From positions 1 through 64,000 of the forward strand of contig OENT01000375.1 of the NCBI GenBank assembly GCA_900239685.1: DNA of 64,000 nt. The letters are read 5' to 3'. This stretch comes from Rotaria macrura (Eukaryota; Rotifera; Eurotatoria; Philodinida; Philodinidae). Within the stretch, counting starts at the first letter, position 1, and every line of letters begins with the position of its first letter. Made by a program: the position numbers and the translations under genes. Positions 11,174 through 23,842 of this stretch are shown here, piece after piece. The notes beneath the pieces were generated by a model, which was not told where the DNA came from, searched no databases, and was given only the letters and a program-made list of their open reading frames with translations.

Positions 11174-14100
11174 ATGACAGAAAATATACAAAATGAAATT
11201 TTCACGAAAGTAGAAGAACTTATCGATAAGAAGTGTACATTTCAAAATCTTCCACCACTCGAAATGATGCAGTTATATGGGTGAGTCTTTTTTTACTGTA
11301 TTTGCATTAGTGATTCAATTCATTTACATTTCACCAGAGATGTTTGCAAATATATGAAGAAACTAATGTCATCGACAACTATTTCAGAGATCAATCGAGG
11401 ACATGGTTCTGCTGCTAGCGATGGATATCCGATGATAGGACAAGAATTATATTGCCATATAGAGATTTGTCTTCGTAGCACATTGACTAATATATGCCAA
11501 GTAAATTCTTTTGTATTCCTATTGAAATATGATATGATTATTTCAAATAGGAAAACTATTCATGTACTTTGTTTATTTCAGAGTACCCATGATATGGAAG
11601 ACAAAGATATTCTCCGACTCTATACAAATCATTGTGATAATTATGAATCTTCATGCACTGCCTTCAATGTTGCTTTAAATTATCTCAATCGAAATATTCG
11701 TGCAATTAGAGACAAAAGTGATTGTAAAAATATTTATGAAATCGGTGCAGTATGTTAATTTCGTCGAACTTTCTTTCTTCACTAAAATATATGTTTCGAT
11801 ATTCAGCTAGCTGAACTCATTTGGATTGAAACTCTTTTCAAGCCACTGTTTCAACGTATGAAACAATCATGCTTCAGTTTAATTAGAGAACATCGTCGTA
11901 ATCAATCGTCCATCGATATTCAACTAATAAAAGATTTCGTTGAATTACACTGTATGTAGGGAAAGAGGATTTTAAACAACTATTAACGTATATTCAATAG
12001 AATTTTAAACGAAAGCCGTCTCCTCCTACTTCCTCGACACACAACATAGCAGATAACTTTGAAATTTCCCACTTTTGCTGTGTGTGAAGATCATTAAAGA
12101 ATGCATATCACAGAGTGGGTTGTCAATAAATGTCAATTACTTCCTGATTCTATCATCCACTTAACAAAAAAAGAAAAAACATGCGTATTTCTTGTAATAA
12201 CTATTGACAGAAGCAAGAGAGAAGGATGCAGTTTTCGTCATTACAAAGAGCATGCTCAGAACCAAAAATCCATCAGGTCATGAAGAGAGATGAACATATT
12301 TTCATATTCAGGAGATTTTCAGTGAACCCTGACATTTTCAGATTTTTCTGTCTTTCCCATGGCAAGCAGGACGAAATCTCCGGAATTTTGAATCCATGTT
12401 GAAAAAGTTAAAATCTCGAACTCTGAAATATGTCTAGTGGTCTACAGTATATCTCGGAAATTTCAACTGAAGAACTTTGTTCTTCTTCAAGATATTCGAT
12501 TTTCAAGTGAAACCAAGTCTTGTAAGCTACTCGTGGAAAATAGTTTTGTTTCTTCAATGTATTCATGGCCCGGAGTGTGCTGTTTCCAACCGTAAAAATC
12601 GTGTCCTTCTATCATATTTCTGTCAAAATTGATTCAAAGAAATAACCACGTATCTTCTTTTTCTAAAATGAGCACATTCGTGATCACTTATATATAAATA
12701 CCGAAACATAGACAAATAAGACAAGGTCCTTATGAAAATCATGAGCAGTTATATTATATCATTTGATAACTATTTTTATGCCATGAAAATTTTTCTTCAG
12801 TGAATTATTCTTTTAAAAAAATATTCAACAAATTAATTGAAAACGATTCAAAATGCCAACCCATAATTGATCCGTACCAACAATCGTTTGAGATTGAATT
12901 TCTTCAACATACTGATGATTTTTATCGACAACAAGCTATTTCGTCTCTAGAAATTAATTCGGTTATTACATATCTTACTCAAGTAAACCTCGTCATTTAA
13001 TCATTAGACTTGTTATGAGAAATTTCGTATTTCTTTTTTTGCAATAGATATCAGAATATTTTGATAAAGATATGACTTTTGTCAAATCTTTCGTACCCCA
13101 ATCTAAATCTACACTACAGATGTTAATCAACCAGTTTCAAGATGTATTTCTTTCGGATCATTACATGAATTCTATTGAGAATCAAATGAAATCAATTGTA
13201 TCAACGGAAAATAGTCAAGGTATTGAATTTGTGATTGTTTACCCATTAACAGTTGATAGATGCGTTCTTTATTCTTTATTTTAGATTTAAGACATCTATA
13301 TGAACTAGTGAGTCGAATTCCAAGAATTAAAAATAAATTATTAGAATTGATCGAAAATCATATTCATGAAATTGGTATCGATGCGATTGAACGCATCAGT
13401 GAAAGCACAGTTAATGTAAATAGAATTTATTTTTTGTTCGTTTCCATCTTGTTTTCTTCTTCTCGTTTATATTAGGATCCAAAAATGTACGTTGACACAA
13501 TATTTAATATTCATAAGAAATTCCAACGAATGTTCGATAATGAAACAAATTTTTATATCGCCTTAGATAGAGTGAATATTTATATTAGAATTTTTATTTA
13601 TAATAATTGATATAATACAGGCGTGTAGTCAGTTTATTAATCATAATGCAGTAACACAAGCAGTTGGTAGAACAACAAAATCATCTGAATTAATAGTTCA
13701 ATATTGTGATAGCATTTTAAGAAAACAGTTTGTTACAATATCAATTGAATAATGTAAAAGAAAAACTAATAAATTGATCGTGCTGTTATTTTTAGATATC
13801 AAACTATCGATGATAATGATTTTGAAGAAAAATTCAATGAAATAATAGTACTTTTGAGATTAAATTCGTTTTACCTATTCGATTATTTTCTTTCATGTTT
13901 AGACCATTTTTAAGTATATTGAAGATAAAGATATTTATGAAAATATCTACGGTAAAATGTTAGCAAATCGTTTAATTAATCGATTAAGTATATCCGACGA
14001 TTATGAGAAATCAATGATATCAAAGTTAAAAGTTAAATAACTTGATCGATGTCGAAATTTTTCATCAATTAAACTATTTTGTTTTCATTTGACAGGAAAC

Positions 14101-17039
14101 ATGCGGTTTTGAATATACATCAAAATTCGAACGAATGATTCATGATATTGATATTAGTAAGAATTTAAGTGATGAGTATCGAATCTATTGCAAAAAGATA
14201 AATCTGAAAAATATTAGTAAGACCTTTGCTCTTTAATTTAAATTTTTATCTAAATTTCTTCAAGTCGATTTGTCTGCGATGGTGTTAAGTTCAAATTCAT
14301 GGCCATTTGTAAATCTATCAAATGTTATTCTACCTATTGAAGTAAGAATATATGTAGTTGAATATGTTTGTTTTTTGTGCATGACTAGATTTATGTTTTT
14401 CTTTCAAGTTGAAAACCATTTTTGATAGTTTCAAAGAATTTTATACTCATCGTCATATTGGTCGAAAACTAATTTGTCTTTATCAATATTCTAATAGTGA
14501 CATAGCAATAATGTTTACAAAACAAAAATATATGTTACAAGTAAGATTTGATTAATTAAGAAATTTTGACATAGAACCGAACATTAAACAGGTATCAACT
14601 ACCTATCAAACGATTGTACTATTACTATTTAATAAACAACTAAATTTGACTGTTGAAGAAATACATTATCAAACACAAATTCAATCAGATATATTATTTC
14701 AAGTGCTTTTTAGTTTACTGAAAAGTAATATATTATTTTGCAAAGATATCGATGAACATTTTCAAGATAGTGATATTCAAATGAATCATCGAATTGAATT
14801 AGTCGAAGATTTTAAAAGGTAATGTAATTCGAATCCAGTGTTCGCTTGTTGTATGAGATTCATACATACTTTTGAGTCGATATAAAGCTATCGACACGTT
14901 AGGAGATCGCCGAAGCTTCTATCCTGTTTTATTGTTAACAAGTTATAGCGGGAGGTCTTCTATAATGTCCGTAAACATATCGTTTTTATTGCTTCTCCTC
15001 AGCAGTATTATTTATATTAAAGTCTTCTGATGTCGAATCTGGTGCTAAAAACATATATTTCATTTTGCTACGGGAGAACAGTTTAAAAAAATATTTTACG
15101 TTACATTACAAAAGAAGATTTCAAAAAACGATTATGTCTATTATATAATGTACTGAATAGATATGTGTGAGATCAAGCTTTTTTCGTCTATTCAGATGAT
15201 CGTTTCTATGATTCAAATATTCGCAGCGAAAATTTACTTTACCGCAAAAAAGTAACAAATTCTACTTTGTCTAAGGGGTTGAACAAAATAGTTTTTTTTT
15301 GAACCTTAGAGACCCACCAAATCAGGTTTGAGCAGGCTTCGTTTGTTTCATCGAAAAGCTTAAAGTATTGATAAAAAATAGAGCTTTTTCAAAACTTACA
15401 AGATAAATTATATAGTCGTTCTCTTTCAGAAAATATCATGAAAAAAAAAATACTAAAAAACCTATTTCTCAGCTTGTGTAATTACATTGAAAATTTTCTC
15501 CATTTCGATACTTCTAATGCCACTTCCTTTTTTTGAATTCTACAGCAAAAGGATCGATATCTTTTTGTTAAGAATTGAACAAGGAATATTCAAACGCATA
15601 AATCTATCCGATCAGATTTAATAAAGAGGAGAGATATAATAAATAGAACCAGTGTAATTTATTTTCGCCCACCTGATAGATTTGCCTTACAAAGTTCTTT
15701 TGTGCAGGGTGCTGATTGATTCCAGAGTAGACATTTGCGAAACCAAGATAGTTTTGGTCTCGTTCCCTGTCGAGTTCAATTGTGTTTTGTCCCGATATTT
15801 CAGTTTAGGAACATTATTCAATTGGGCAGAAGAATTTACTTATTGAATTCTGGGGCACCTAACTTTGGTCGAAAGTAAAAATGTCGAATGGACAAATGTC
15901 GAAAGTAGAGGCGCCACATAACATGTGGGTGATATGGTACGTGGTGCCTCTACTTTCGACATTTGTCCATTCGACATTTTTACTTTCGACCAAAGTTTAG
16001 TAGACCTTGAATTCTATTATTCCGTATTAATCCTTTAGTCAAACGTGAATTTTTCATGCCTCGGCCTGCATCTGTTCTATTTTAAAATTTTGTTAATAAA
16101 GAATTTTAATTTTTTTTAATGAAAAAGTATACATTTTGTCTAAAAGATGCATTTTTCAGTAACGTATTAAATGCAAAGAATGAAATAACAACTAATGCTT
16201 CTTTTGCGAGATTTAGGAAAGCCTTTTGAACCCAAGTAAGGGTTCCGTTGCAAAGTCAAATGTTAATTTCGAGTTTTCATTATTGCACTAGTAATCGATT
16301 TATAATTTTTTCTAATCGAATTCTCAATCATTTATGACAGCAGATGAGACTTTTGCGATGGTATTATTCTACAAAAGAGGTAGTTAATACTTATTTAGTT
16401 ATTAAAAGAATTATATAGTTGATTGCTTATGAAAAGAGAAGGATACATTTTAAAAAAGAAAAGAATAATTACACTTGACCATAGCAGATATTGATTTTTG
16501 CATGTCGTAGAACTTAGTCAGTTAATTACAGTTTATATTGTTCAATTACATATCGTTATGTGAGTTTCATATTGCAGTGTCGCATTAACAGCACATACGA
16601 GTTTTGTTATTTCTGTTCTAGTGACAAACTTCGTGTAAATCTCGATTTACAATTGAAATCAATCGAATTAATCGATTTCAAATATTTAAATAAAACAATT
16701 GAACAAGATCGGCAATTGACTATTCAAGTAGAAGCATAATAGATTTCATGATGTATCTACTCTATTTTATTTTCTAGGCACGTATCGTTCAAATAATGAA
16801 ACAACAAAAAACTTTAACATATACAGTGTTAGTGCAAGAAGTCATCGAAAAGTTAAGTTCGCGTTTTCAACCTAAAGTTCCTTCGATTAAGGTAAAACTC
16901 TTTTCTTGAATAGGATTAAAAAGAAAACAACTCGAATTTATATGCATTTATCTTATAGAAATGTATTGATTCATTGATTGAAAAAGAATATCTTAAGCAA
17001 GATTCAAAAGACAAAAATATTTTATATTATGTAAATTAA
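11174..17039 (+). CDS. Cullin, CUL1-like, 18 exons, 769 aa
   Basis: Scaffold of a cullin-RING ubiquitin ligase (family knowledge). Exons by eye: 11174-11280, 11338-11500, 11582-11749, 11807-11951, 12801-12982, 13048-13219, 13285-13415, 13476-13571, 13621-13727, 13796-13847, 13903-14031, 14096-14216, 14265-14341, 14409-14540, 14592-14818, 16622-16727, 16778-16891, 16959-17039. All junctions are GT-AG and in frame; the 2,310 nt give 769 aa, close to the roughly 776 of animal CUL1. N-terminal cullin repeats include [18 protein letters not shown] and HLYELVSR. The cullin-homology part has [30 protein letters not shown] and LSSNSWPF. The C-terminal winged helix keeps [10 protein letters not shown], whose Lys713 corresponds to the neddylated lysine, and ends [18 protein letters not shown]. 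The N-terminus ([12 protein letters not shown]) aligns with the Skp1-binding helix region. The gene is intact but clearly diverged. CUL1 is the nearest family by eye; another cullin class is possible. Confidence 0.93.
11952..12800 (+). other. Long intron 4 of the cullin (849 bp)
   Basis: Donor gtatgt and acceptor ttcttcag bracket this intron, while most others in the gene are 48-81 bp. A short frame (12101-12283) inside it has no recognisable content. No terminal repeats or target-site duplication could be found to explain the length. Confidence 0.7.
14819..16621 (+). other. Long intron 15 of the cullin (1,803 bp)
   Basis: Donor gtaatg after FK and acceptor ttctgttctag before the [10 protein letters not shown] exon. 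The intron carries the palindromic element at 15852-16006. The rest is AT-rich with no recognised gene. Confidence 0.8.
15852..16006. mobile_element. Palindromic MITE with 9-bp target-site duplication (155 bp)
   Basis: Two near-identical inverted arms of about 60 bp meet around a short centre at about 15920-15938, so the whole element could fold into one hairpin. Each arm carries three copies of a gtcgaa-type motif. The 9-bp direct repeat ttgaattct flanks it at 15843-15851 and 16007-16015. A 9-bp duplication suggests a Mutator-like (MULE) origin, but the short terminal sequence (GG...ACTTTGG) does not by itself name a superfamily. Confidence 0.75.
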
Positions 17040-20000
17040 AATGAATTCATTATTGTTAATCAAGACATATAATTTAATGATTTCTTATGATAGATATCCA
17101 TGTTACATTTATTTTCTGTGATTCTTATGAAGGATTACTTTTTTCAATTAAGTATTGGTAGTAGCAAAACAACTCGGTTTTAGTTTTTCTTTTGATTTCT
17201 GTTATGAGAAACTATAGTTGTGACGATTATTATATACTTATCTTCACATTGATGTCGGTGAAATTCTCAATTTTTGTAGCCTAATTATTCTCGAAGAGAT
17301 ATTAAATAATATAACTTTTAATGAAATTATAAGTAATATTTGTCATTCTATTTGATCAAAACATTTCATTTATGTACCATATACTAGAGGTGTTTACAGG
17401 GTGACTTTTCCGCACTCTGCTCTGTCCTATCAACACCTGTACCATGTGCACACTGCTACTAAAGAGCTCAAGTATTTAATCAATTTACTTGTTATTGTTG
17501 TTGTTGAATTTAAAATGACGGTAGAATAAATTCGATTTTCTTTCGAAGTAACTTATGAATCACAACATCATAAAATTAACGTACGAATAACATCTTAAAT
17601 CCTTTTCTATCACAATGAACAATTTGTTCATACTTGTAAGTATTTGTTGAATATTGTTGTTCATATAATAGTGACAGTACCAGTTTTGAAAGCATTAGTT
17701 CATCGCCGCATGTCCTTCAGTATAGACACTAAGCCACTATGTTTGTTAATGAATTTTTCAATCGATGATAACAAAAATAGCCGTTGATTAGTATCCTTGT
17801 AACGAGTCACAGTAAACAGCGAGGAAATAAATTATCTTTGTTTTTTTTTTGACCCAAGCCTATGGTCACCTTCTCATTGATGCACCGTTTGACAAGTGTT
17901 CTGAAAAACATTAAAAATATTAATGTTTGCCTGCATGGATATGTAATACAAGAATTAGATTAAAGTCCATGCGTAAATTCACAGGAATTCTGTTTGTACT
18001 TGCCAGTGAAGGGAATTAATTTAATGTTCGATAATGTGAAGATGTTTAGTAATAGGAGAATCTAAATTTACTCTATTCGAGTTTTCAAATAGACTGTTTC
18101 ATATTGTGTTCATCAAATCTGTTGATTGTTTTCTTTGTCGAACTGATCGAAGAGTGTAAAAAATACTATGTTGCATCTATAAGCTACTTAATCGAACAGA
18201 AACTTTCGACTTTGATGACACGACAATCAAAGGTTGGTAACTTTAGTTAGAGTAATCGTAGCAGAAGAAAAGTAATACGAGAATATCGAATCGCACTTCT
18301 TTTTGTTCTTAGTACTTTACTGATTCTATATCAGTTAAACAGATACATTGATACGTGATAATACACGTTTAGCTACAACACAAAAACTTTAACCATGCCA
18401 ACATACTCAATCATATTCATAATAGATAGATGTTAAATGTTATTAATCGATAGGATTTAGTAGATTACTATGCATTGATTTTAAGAACATACAGGAAAAA
18501 AGCAGAGAGCCAAGGCTCAACTTAACTTTTAGTTTGTATAAGATCAAAAGTTTTGATACTTCGTTTCACTTATATGAGTAAATATCAAACTTGATCGATT
18601 TGTACTGTATTTCCTAATAAATGATGCATTCCGATTCGAAATATTTGAGTTATGTATATTTTTTATGCTTCTTTATATCTTTAAGTTTCTTCTTCATGTC
18701 CAAATATCAACGCAACTACATTTAAATATATCTTTCCATATTCGACGTGTCATTTCCATCGATTGATTAAAAATATTGTAGAAAATCCATGATGTTAGAT
18801 TAAAGATGAGTTTGGTAGTAATTCATTGTCAAAAACGCTTCTAACACTGGCATAAGCTCTGTTTTGCTTTTAAGATGTAAAATGTACTTCGCCTCTTGAG
18901 TTCCATAATACTAATGTCAGAATCAAGAGAATAAAAACCACTAAAAATCAATAGATTTTTCGTTCATAATGTCGAGTATCATTAAAGTCTATCCGTTTCA
19001 ATTGTGCACCTCTAATAACAATTTAGTTTTTGGTTTCCAGTCTCTCGGCGTGTTTATTTTCTTAAGTTTTGTCTTCATTAATCACACTTTATTATTATAG
19101 AGATTGAATTGAATGTTGATGAAGTTGAGAAACATCAACTGAATATTTTCTTCGAGAACATACTGAAGTACCATCTGAATTAGAAATTCACATAGAAAAT
19201 GAAAGTTTCTTCAGAAATTTGAAAAGGAATTCTTTTTCGAACATGCTGATATACACAAAATAAACGACAGTGTGTTTAGATGTAACTAGTGGCCATAATT
19301 ATATTCATACATCCTAATTGCAAATTCTTTCAGTGAAAAATATACCCTTAATTATGCAATATAATCATAAGAAATTCAATATTAATCGTACTCGCGCTTG
19401 GTTATCTATCTACGTTTTTACTTGTGCTTTATTCAAAATCACCGAGTGTCATCGATCTACTTTAGTGTGAAAACAGTCAAGCATATATTGAGCAGCCATA
19501 TCTAGATTTCACTTAACATTCATCCAAAATGTCAATAAAATGGAAACGAAACGAACAGAGCCCTAGCGCTTACACTTCACATTATAGAAGATCATAAATC
19601 TTCTGGTATGTCCAAGTGCAAAAATGATTCATCGGGATTTTCTATTATATCGCAATTAATTTCAAAATTTTTAGTTAAGAAGCAAACGAACACAAGAATT
19701 AATTATCTAATAACACAAAATTATCAGTCTACTGAATGATGAAAAGTAAAAATAGGATTACTAACAGCCTAATTCAATTGCCTGCTAGTCACAATTATCG
19801 ATCATCGCGATTATCAAACAGTTAACTTGTCTGTTCTTTTTGACAAGGTTTTTCAGACAACCAACGCAATGTTGAGAATGCCAAAAGGAGTTTTTCAGAT
19901 TTTTCACAATTGCTTAGTTCAGTGTTGAACTCTAGTATATAGTTAACTTTCTCTCTTTACCACTCAATGGTATACAACCATTAACGAGTAATGGCAACAG

Positions 20001-21079
20001 AAATATACCTAAATAAAAATGTGAATGATTTTCTTTTATGCGTGTCACAATAGTGTTGAACACATTCTGCGAATATTATGACTTGAGAATCGGCAAAACT
20101 ATGCATCTGTTTATCAAAAAAAGAAGGAGGGTTCTTCTATTACCCCCAGCGCTTATTTTCTTCGGGATCAATCTTCTATTATGATATACATATATATATA
20201 AGATTTACAAAATGGAATCTTCTCAGTTCAACTTAAGCATGTTTGATCTTTAAAGAGTGAGAGAATCATTGTTCTATGTGTACAGTAGCGATGATTCGCG
20301 TGCATGAAGTGAGCAGGAATCCTTTTCAAAAAGCAGAATTCATTCGCTATGAAAGTATTCCAAGTAGAAACACTCGATTCATTTCTCATTTAATCAACAG
20401 AAATTCAACGTATGTGAGGTGAAACAAAATCTTCATTTCTTTCTTTTCGGTGATTCGAATAGATATACATAGCTCATCAATACCTGTAAAATGAGGAGAT
20501 AAAATAAAAAGCTAGATGATAGAAGACAGATGACTCGATGAATTTTAACACATCTTGCCAATGATGGTTACTGAAGTAATTCCCAATAGTACAGTAGTAC
20601 TTTCTCGAATTGAAAAAAATGTGCAAGAAACGATAAGTCATAGATCGATTGATTTTATTTTTTACATTTCTTATCATTGTGAATGATTTTTTGGAGATTG
20701 AAGAATTTCTTCGTAAAGTGTAACAACATCTCGATCATTTAGTTCTATTATCTTAAGTTGGATTTAATAAACAAATATAAAACGATGTTCCAGCGTGTTG
20801 CTCTTAAAATTCACAATCAACACATATAATCGAAACAATAATCGACAAAACTGAGGTGAATATCGATCTCTAGCAAAAGGTCAATGACTAATGGTAAAGA
20901 ATTTATCTGGTGTATTCAAGATACTACAGCACTGACATTGATTGTTTTAACAAATGTAGAATATTACTAGCAGTGTTTTGTGAATGTCCATAGAATGCAT
21001 CGACATCGGAAGAAAGAAAGTCCTTCTACAGGAACATAAGCGGATACAAAATTTTATGCTTAAGAATGGGTGGCAGAAA
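17040..21079. other. Long intergenic stretch after the cullin
   Basis: About 4 kb of AT-rich DNA with a single listed-size frame (20477-20677 minus, 66 codons, aromatic-rich, no domain). I found no RNA gene, exon pair or repeat that I can support. Confidence 0.4.
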
Positions 21080-21514
21080 CCACCGAACATTATGCCACAT
21101 GAAATCTGACATGTTCAAATCGAGAATTTGAGTCTCAATATGTCTGTTCGATGGCTCTTGTTGAAAAGCCTCGGCATCCGAATTCTCACGACAAAATAAT
21201 TCTGCTTTGTTCAGATCTTGAAGTGTGTGTCCTCTCACTCATAACTCATCCATTTATTATTACATGTTTATGAGTAATGTCTCACTTGAAAGAGAAAAAG
21301 AACTGTACAAATCGTAATATTAAACAGGTGATGAGTACAACATTTGAGACGCAAAACATTTCGAAAACTGCATGGAATCAAAAGTTATCTCGAGCCCATT
21401 TTCCGTGTGTTTAATTAACAAAATTCATGAAATGCATCATCACGAAACAATTTCTAAGCCTATCTTAGGGGTATTTAATTCTTTACAAGATGAACTATGG
21501 TGTAACCTTTTAAA
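21080..21514 (-). repeat. Left arm of a long inverted repeat
   Basis: This arm is the reverse complement of 23303-23737. The outer half is about 98-99% identical and the inner end falls to about 90%. On the minus strand it encodes a frame from about 21238 that shares the 50-residue stretch beginning HTLQDLNKAELF and ending MWHNVRW with the other arm. The frame opens with GTG here, and after NVRW it diverges into FLPPILKHK. Confidence 0.9.
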
Positions 21515-23302
21515 AAGATAAATTAACTTAATGCATATGATAGTTGCAGTTCATTTTGTTATTGGTCTTACTATAGTACTATGGCTATTACTTCTATCGA
21601 AAACGTATATGGAATTCAAGTTTTTAAGTTCATATTTATATATGTATATATATTGAAGAAAAAATTTTTTATTCATAAATGATGAATTTTCGAACATTAA
21701 TAACTAAATGCTAATTTCAGTTTATATATCTTGCCGTAAAACTAAAAGTCATTTGATTTAAAATACTGTTGTATTCAAAATCTTTCATAATGTGACTTGG
21801 AGTGGTATTTTTACTTTTTATAAGTTAGTATTCAATGGCAAAATATAACAATCTGAAAACATGAATCCCATTATACAAGCTTCAGTTCGTTTTATTAAAC
21901 ATTTCTTTTGTATTATAGGCATTTTTACAGCTGCCAGTATGTTATGAATAGTTCATAACCGAAAGTCCTCGTTGCTATGGGGTAATATAATTAATCTACT
22001 TCCGTGTTCTTCCTTCCTCACCTATTTCTATGATACCAATATACTAACAATCATAATCTCGATCCCTCTGGTTACTAGTCCCAGAGAAGGAACCGCAAAT
22101 ATCTTGATTTAAGCTTATGCACTTATTATTATTTTTGAACAAAATAGTAAACGTGAGTTCTACAAAAGAAGAGTTTGATAATGTGAGAGAAAAAAATGGA
22201 TAGAATTTTACAAAAATGCACAAACTATTGCATAGAAACTCGTAATAAGATTCGCTAACACTATTGCATTGGTTCTCAGTGAGTTAACATCGTAGATCTG
22301 TACTTTTTAAACGGTTGTTGAAGAAAGTAATTAGATTGATACAAAATATGGCACTGTCGAAGTTGATCTTTATTTATAAATTGAAACAAGAGAAGAAAGT
22401 ATTTTTTTAAATCTCGATTTCGATCGTCGTGCTACGTAGTCAAGGCCATTCTTTATCGAGTCAATATTCGCGATAGAATAACCATTGCACTGTAGAAAAA
22501 CCTGCTCTTAGACACAGTCTGGTCGATTCAAAAAAATATTGTGGGAAAAAGTACAATCACTTCTTATCCATGAAAACTCGGTAACAATAAATCTATAATA
22601 CTACACTAAGCGCAGTACCTGCTGTAAAGATGATTCAGACTTTTAGGATGAAATATATGCAAACCGTATTAGATGTGGATGTGTATCGGAAAAATATCCA
22701 GACCAGCAACCAGTTTGAATTATACTGAAAAGGTGTCGAACGAATTCTTTTGCTGGTGAACTCTTATTGATTATCTGGCTATCAGTAAAAACCTATTTAC
22801 TATCTGAGTGCATTCCTCTATCGGCAACTAGAATACACATGTTTGCATTAGATGTTCGCAAAATCAATTCAAGAGAACTCGCCATATTTCTTCGAAGCTA
22901 CACGGATTTGTTAAAACAAAAATATTAGACAAGAAGTTGCATTGACAGTTCAGTACTTTCCAGAAACAAGAAAAATGACACGTTTATGAAGCCATTTGAT
23001 AATGAAGAGATCTGCTAAAAGATCACAAATTCGATACTATTGGACTGCTCATAAAACAGTCGATTATTAACGAAACGATTGAACGGTAACATAATCGAAA
23101 TTATGCTTCAAATTTAGATCGAATCGAACTTAAAAACTCTAATAAGTTATCAAGTTCATCTTTACGTACACATTCAAAACTTTGTGTACTAAGTATCACG
23201 AAATCATCTTCATGTAAATAAAATTAAAAAATGCATAGAATTTCTGCTACGACATCGTTGCTATTTAATAAACCTCTATACAATGTTCTGTAAAAGAAAC
23301 TT
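21515..23302. other. Unrecognised 1.8-kb interior between inverted arms
   Basis: AT-rich DNA with no long open frame. A short exon-like peptide (FALDVRKINSRELAIFLR) can be read on the plus strand near 22840-22925, but it is too short to support. If the arms are terminal repeats, this is the body of a transposon whose coding content has decayed. Confidence 0.45.
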
Positions 23303-23737
23303 TAAAAAAAATTACGGTATAATTCATCTTGTAAAGAATTAAATACCCCTAAGATAGGCTTAGAAAATGTTTCGTGAAAATGTATTTCATAAATTTTGTT
23401 AATCAAATACACGGAAAATGTGCTCGAGATAACTTTTGATTCCATGCAGTTTTCGAAATGTTTTGCGCCTCAAATGTTGTACTCATCACCTGTTTAATAT
23501 TACGATTTGTACAGTTCTTTTTCTCTTTCAAGTGAGACATTACTCATAAAAATGTAATAATAAATGGATGAGTTATGAATGAAAGAACACACACTTCAAG
23601 ATCTGAACAAAGCAGAACTATTTTGTCGTGAGAATTCGGATGCCGAGGCTTTTCAACAAGAGCCATCGAACAGACATATTGAGACTCAAATTCTCGATTT
23701 GAACATGTCAGATTTCATGTGGCATAATGTTCGGTGG
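23303..23737 (+). repeat. Right arm of a long inverted repeat
   Basis: Partner of 21080-21514 in opposite orientation. Homology ends abruptly at 23737, just after the codons for HNVRW. The inner boundary, near 23303, is gradual. Confidence 0.9.
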
Positions 23738-23842
23738 CTTCGGTCACTCTCTCTTAACTTTAGGTTGTATTGCTTGAATTTCTTTAGTTCCACAGCTAAT
23801 GTTCTAAATCAGGTGTTGAAATTGTTGCTCTTGCAATTTTGA
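23579..23842 (+). CDS. Hypothetical ORF overlapping the right arm, 87 aa
   Basis: ATG at 23579 (MKEHTLQDLNKAELF...) opens a frame ending at 23842. The first ~53 residues lie in the inverted arm; the following LRSLSLNFRLYCLNFF is unique to this side. The shared part differs between arms at one synonymous position (Glu-Leu codons tta/cta), plus two changes at the very N-terminus. The polar, well-mixed composition of the shared part looks protein-like. I do not know the family. It may be a transposon-borne exon, or the end of a host gene that was duplicated in inverted orientation. Confidence 0.35.
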   Translation: MKEHTLQDLNKAELFCRENSDAEAFQQEPSNRHIETQILDLNMSDFMWHNVRWLRSLSLNFRLYCLNFFSSTANVLNQVLKLLLLQF

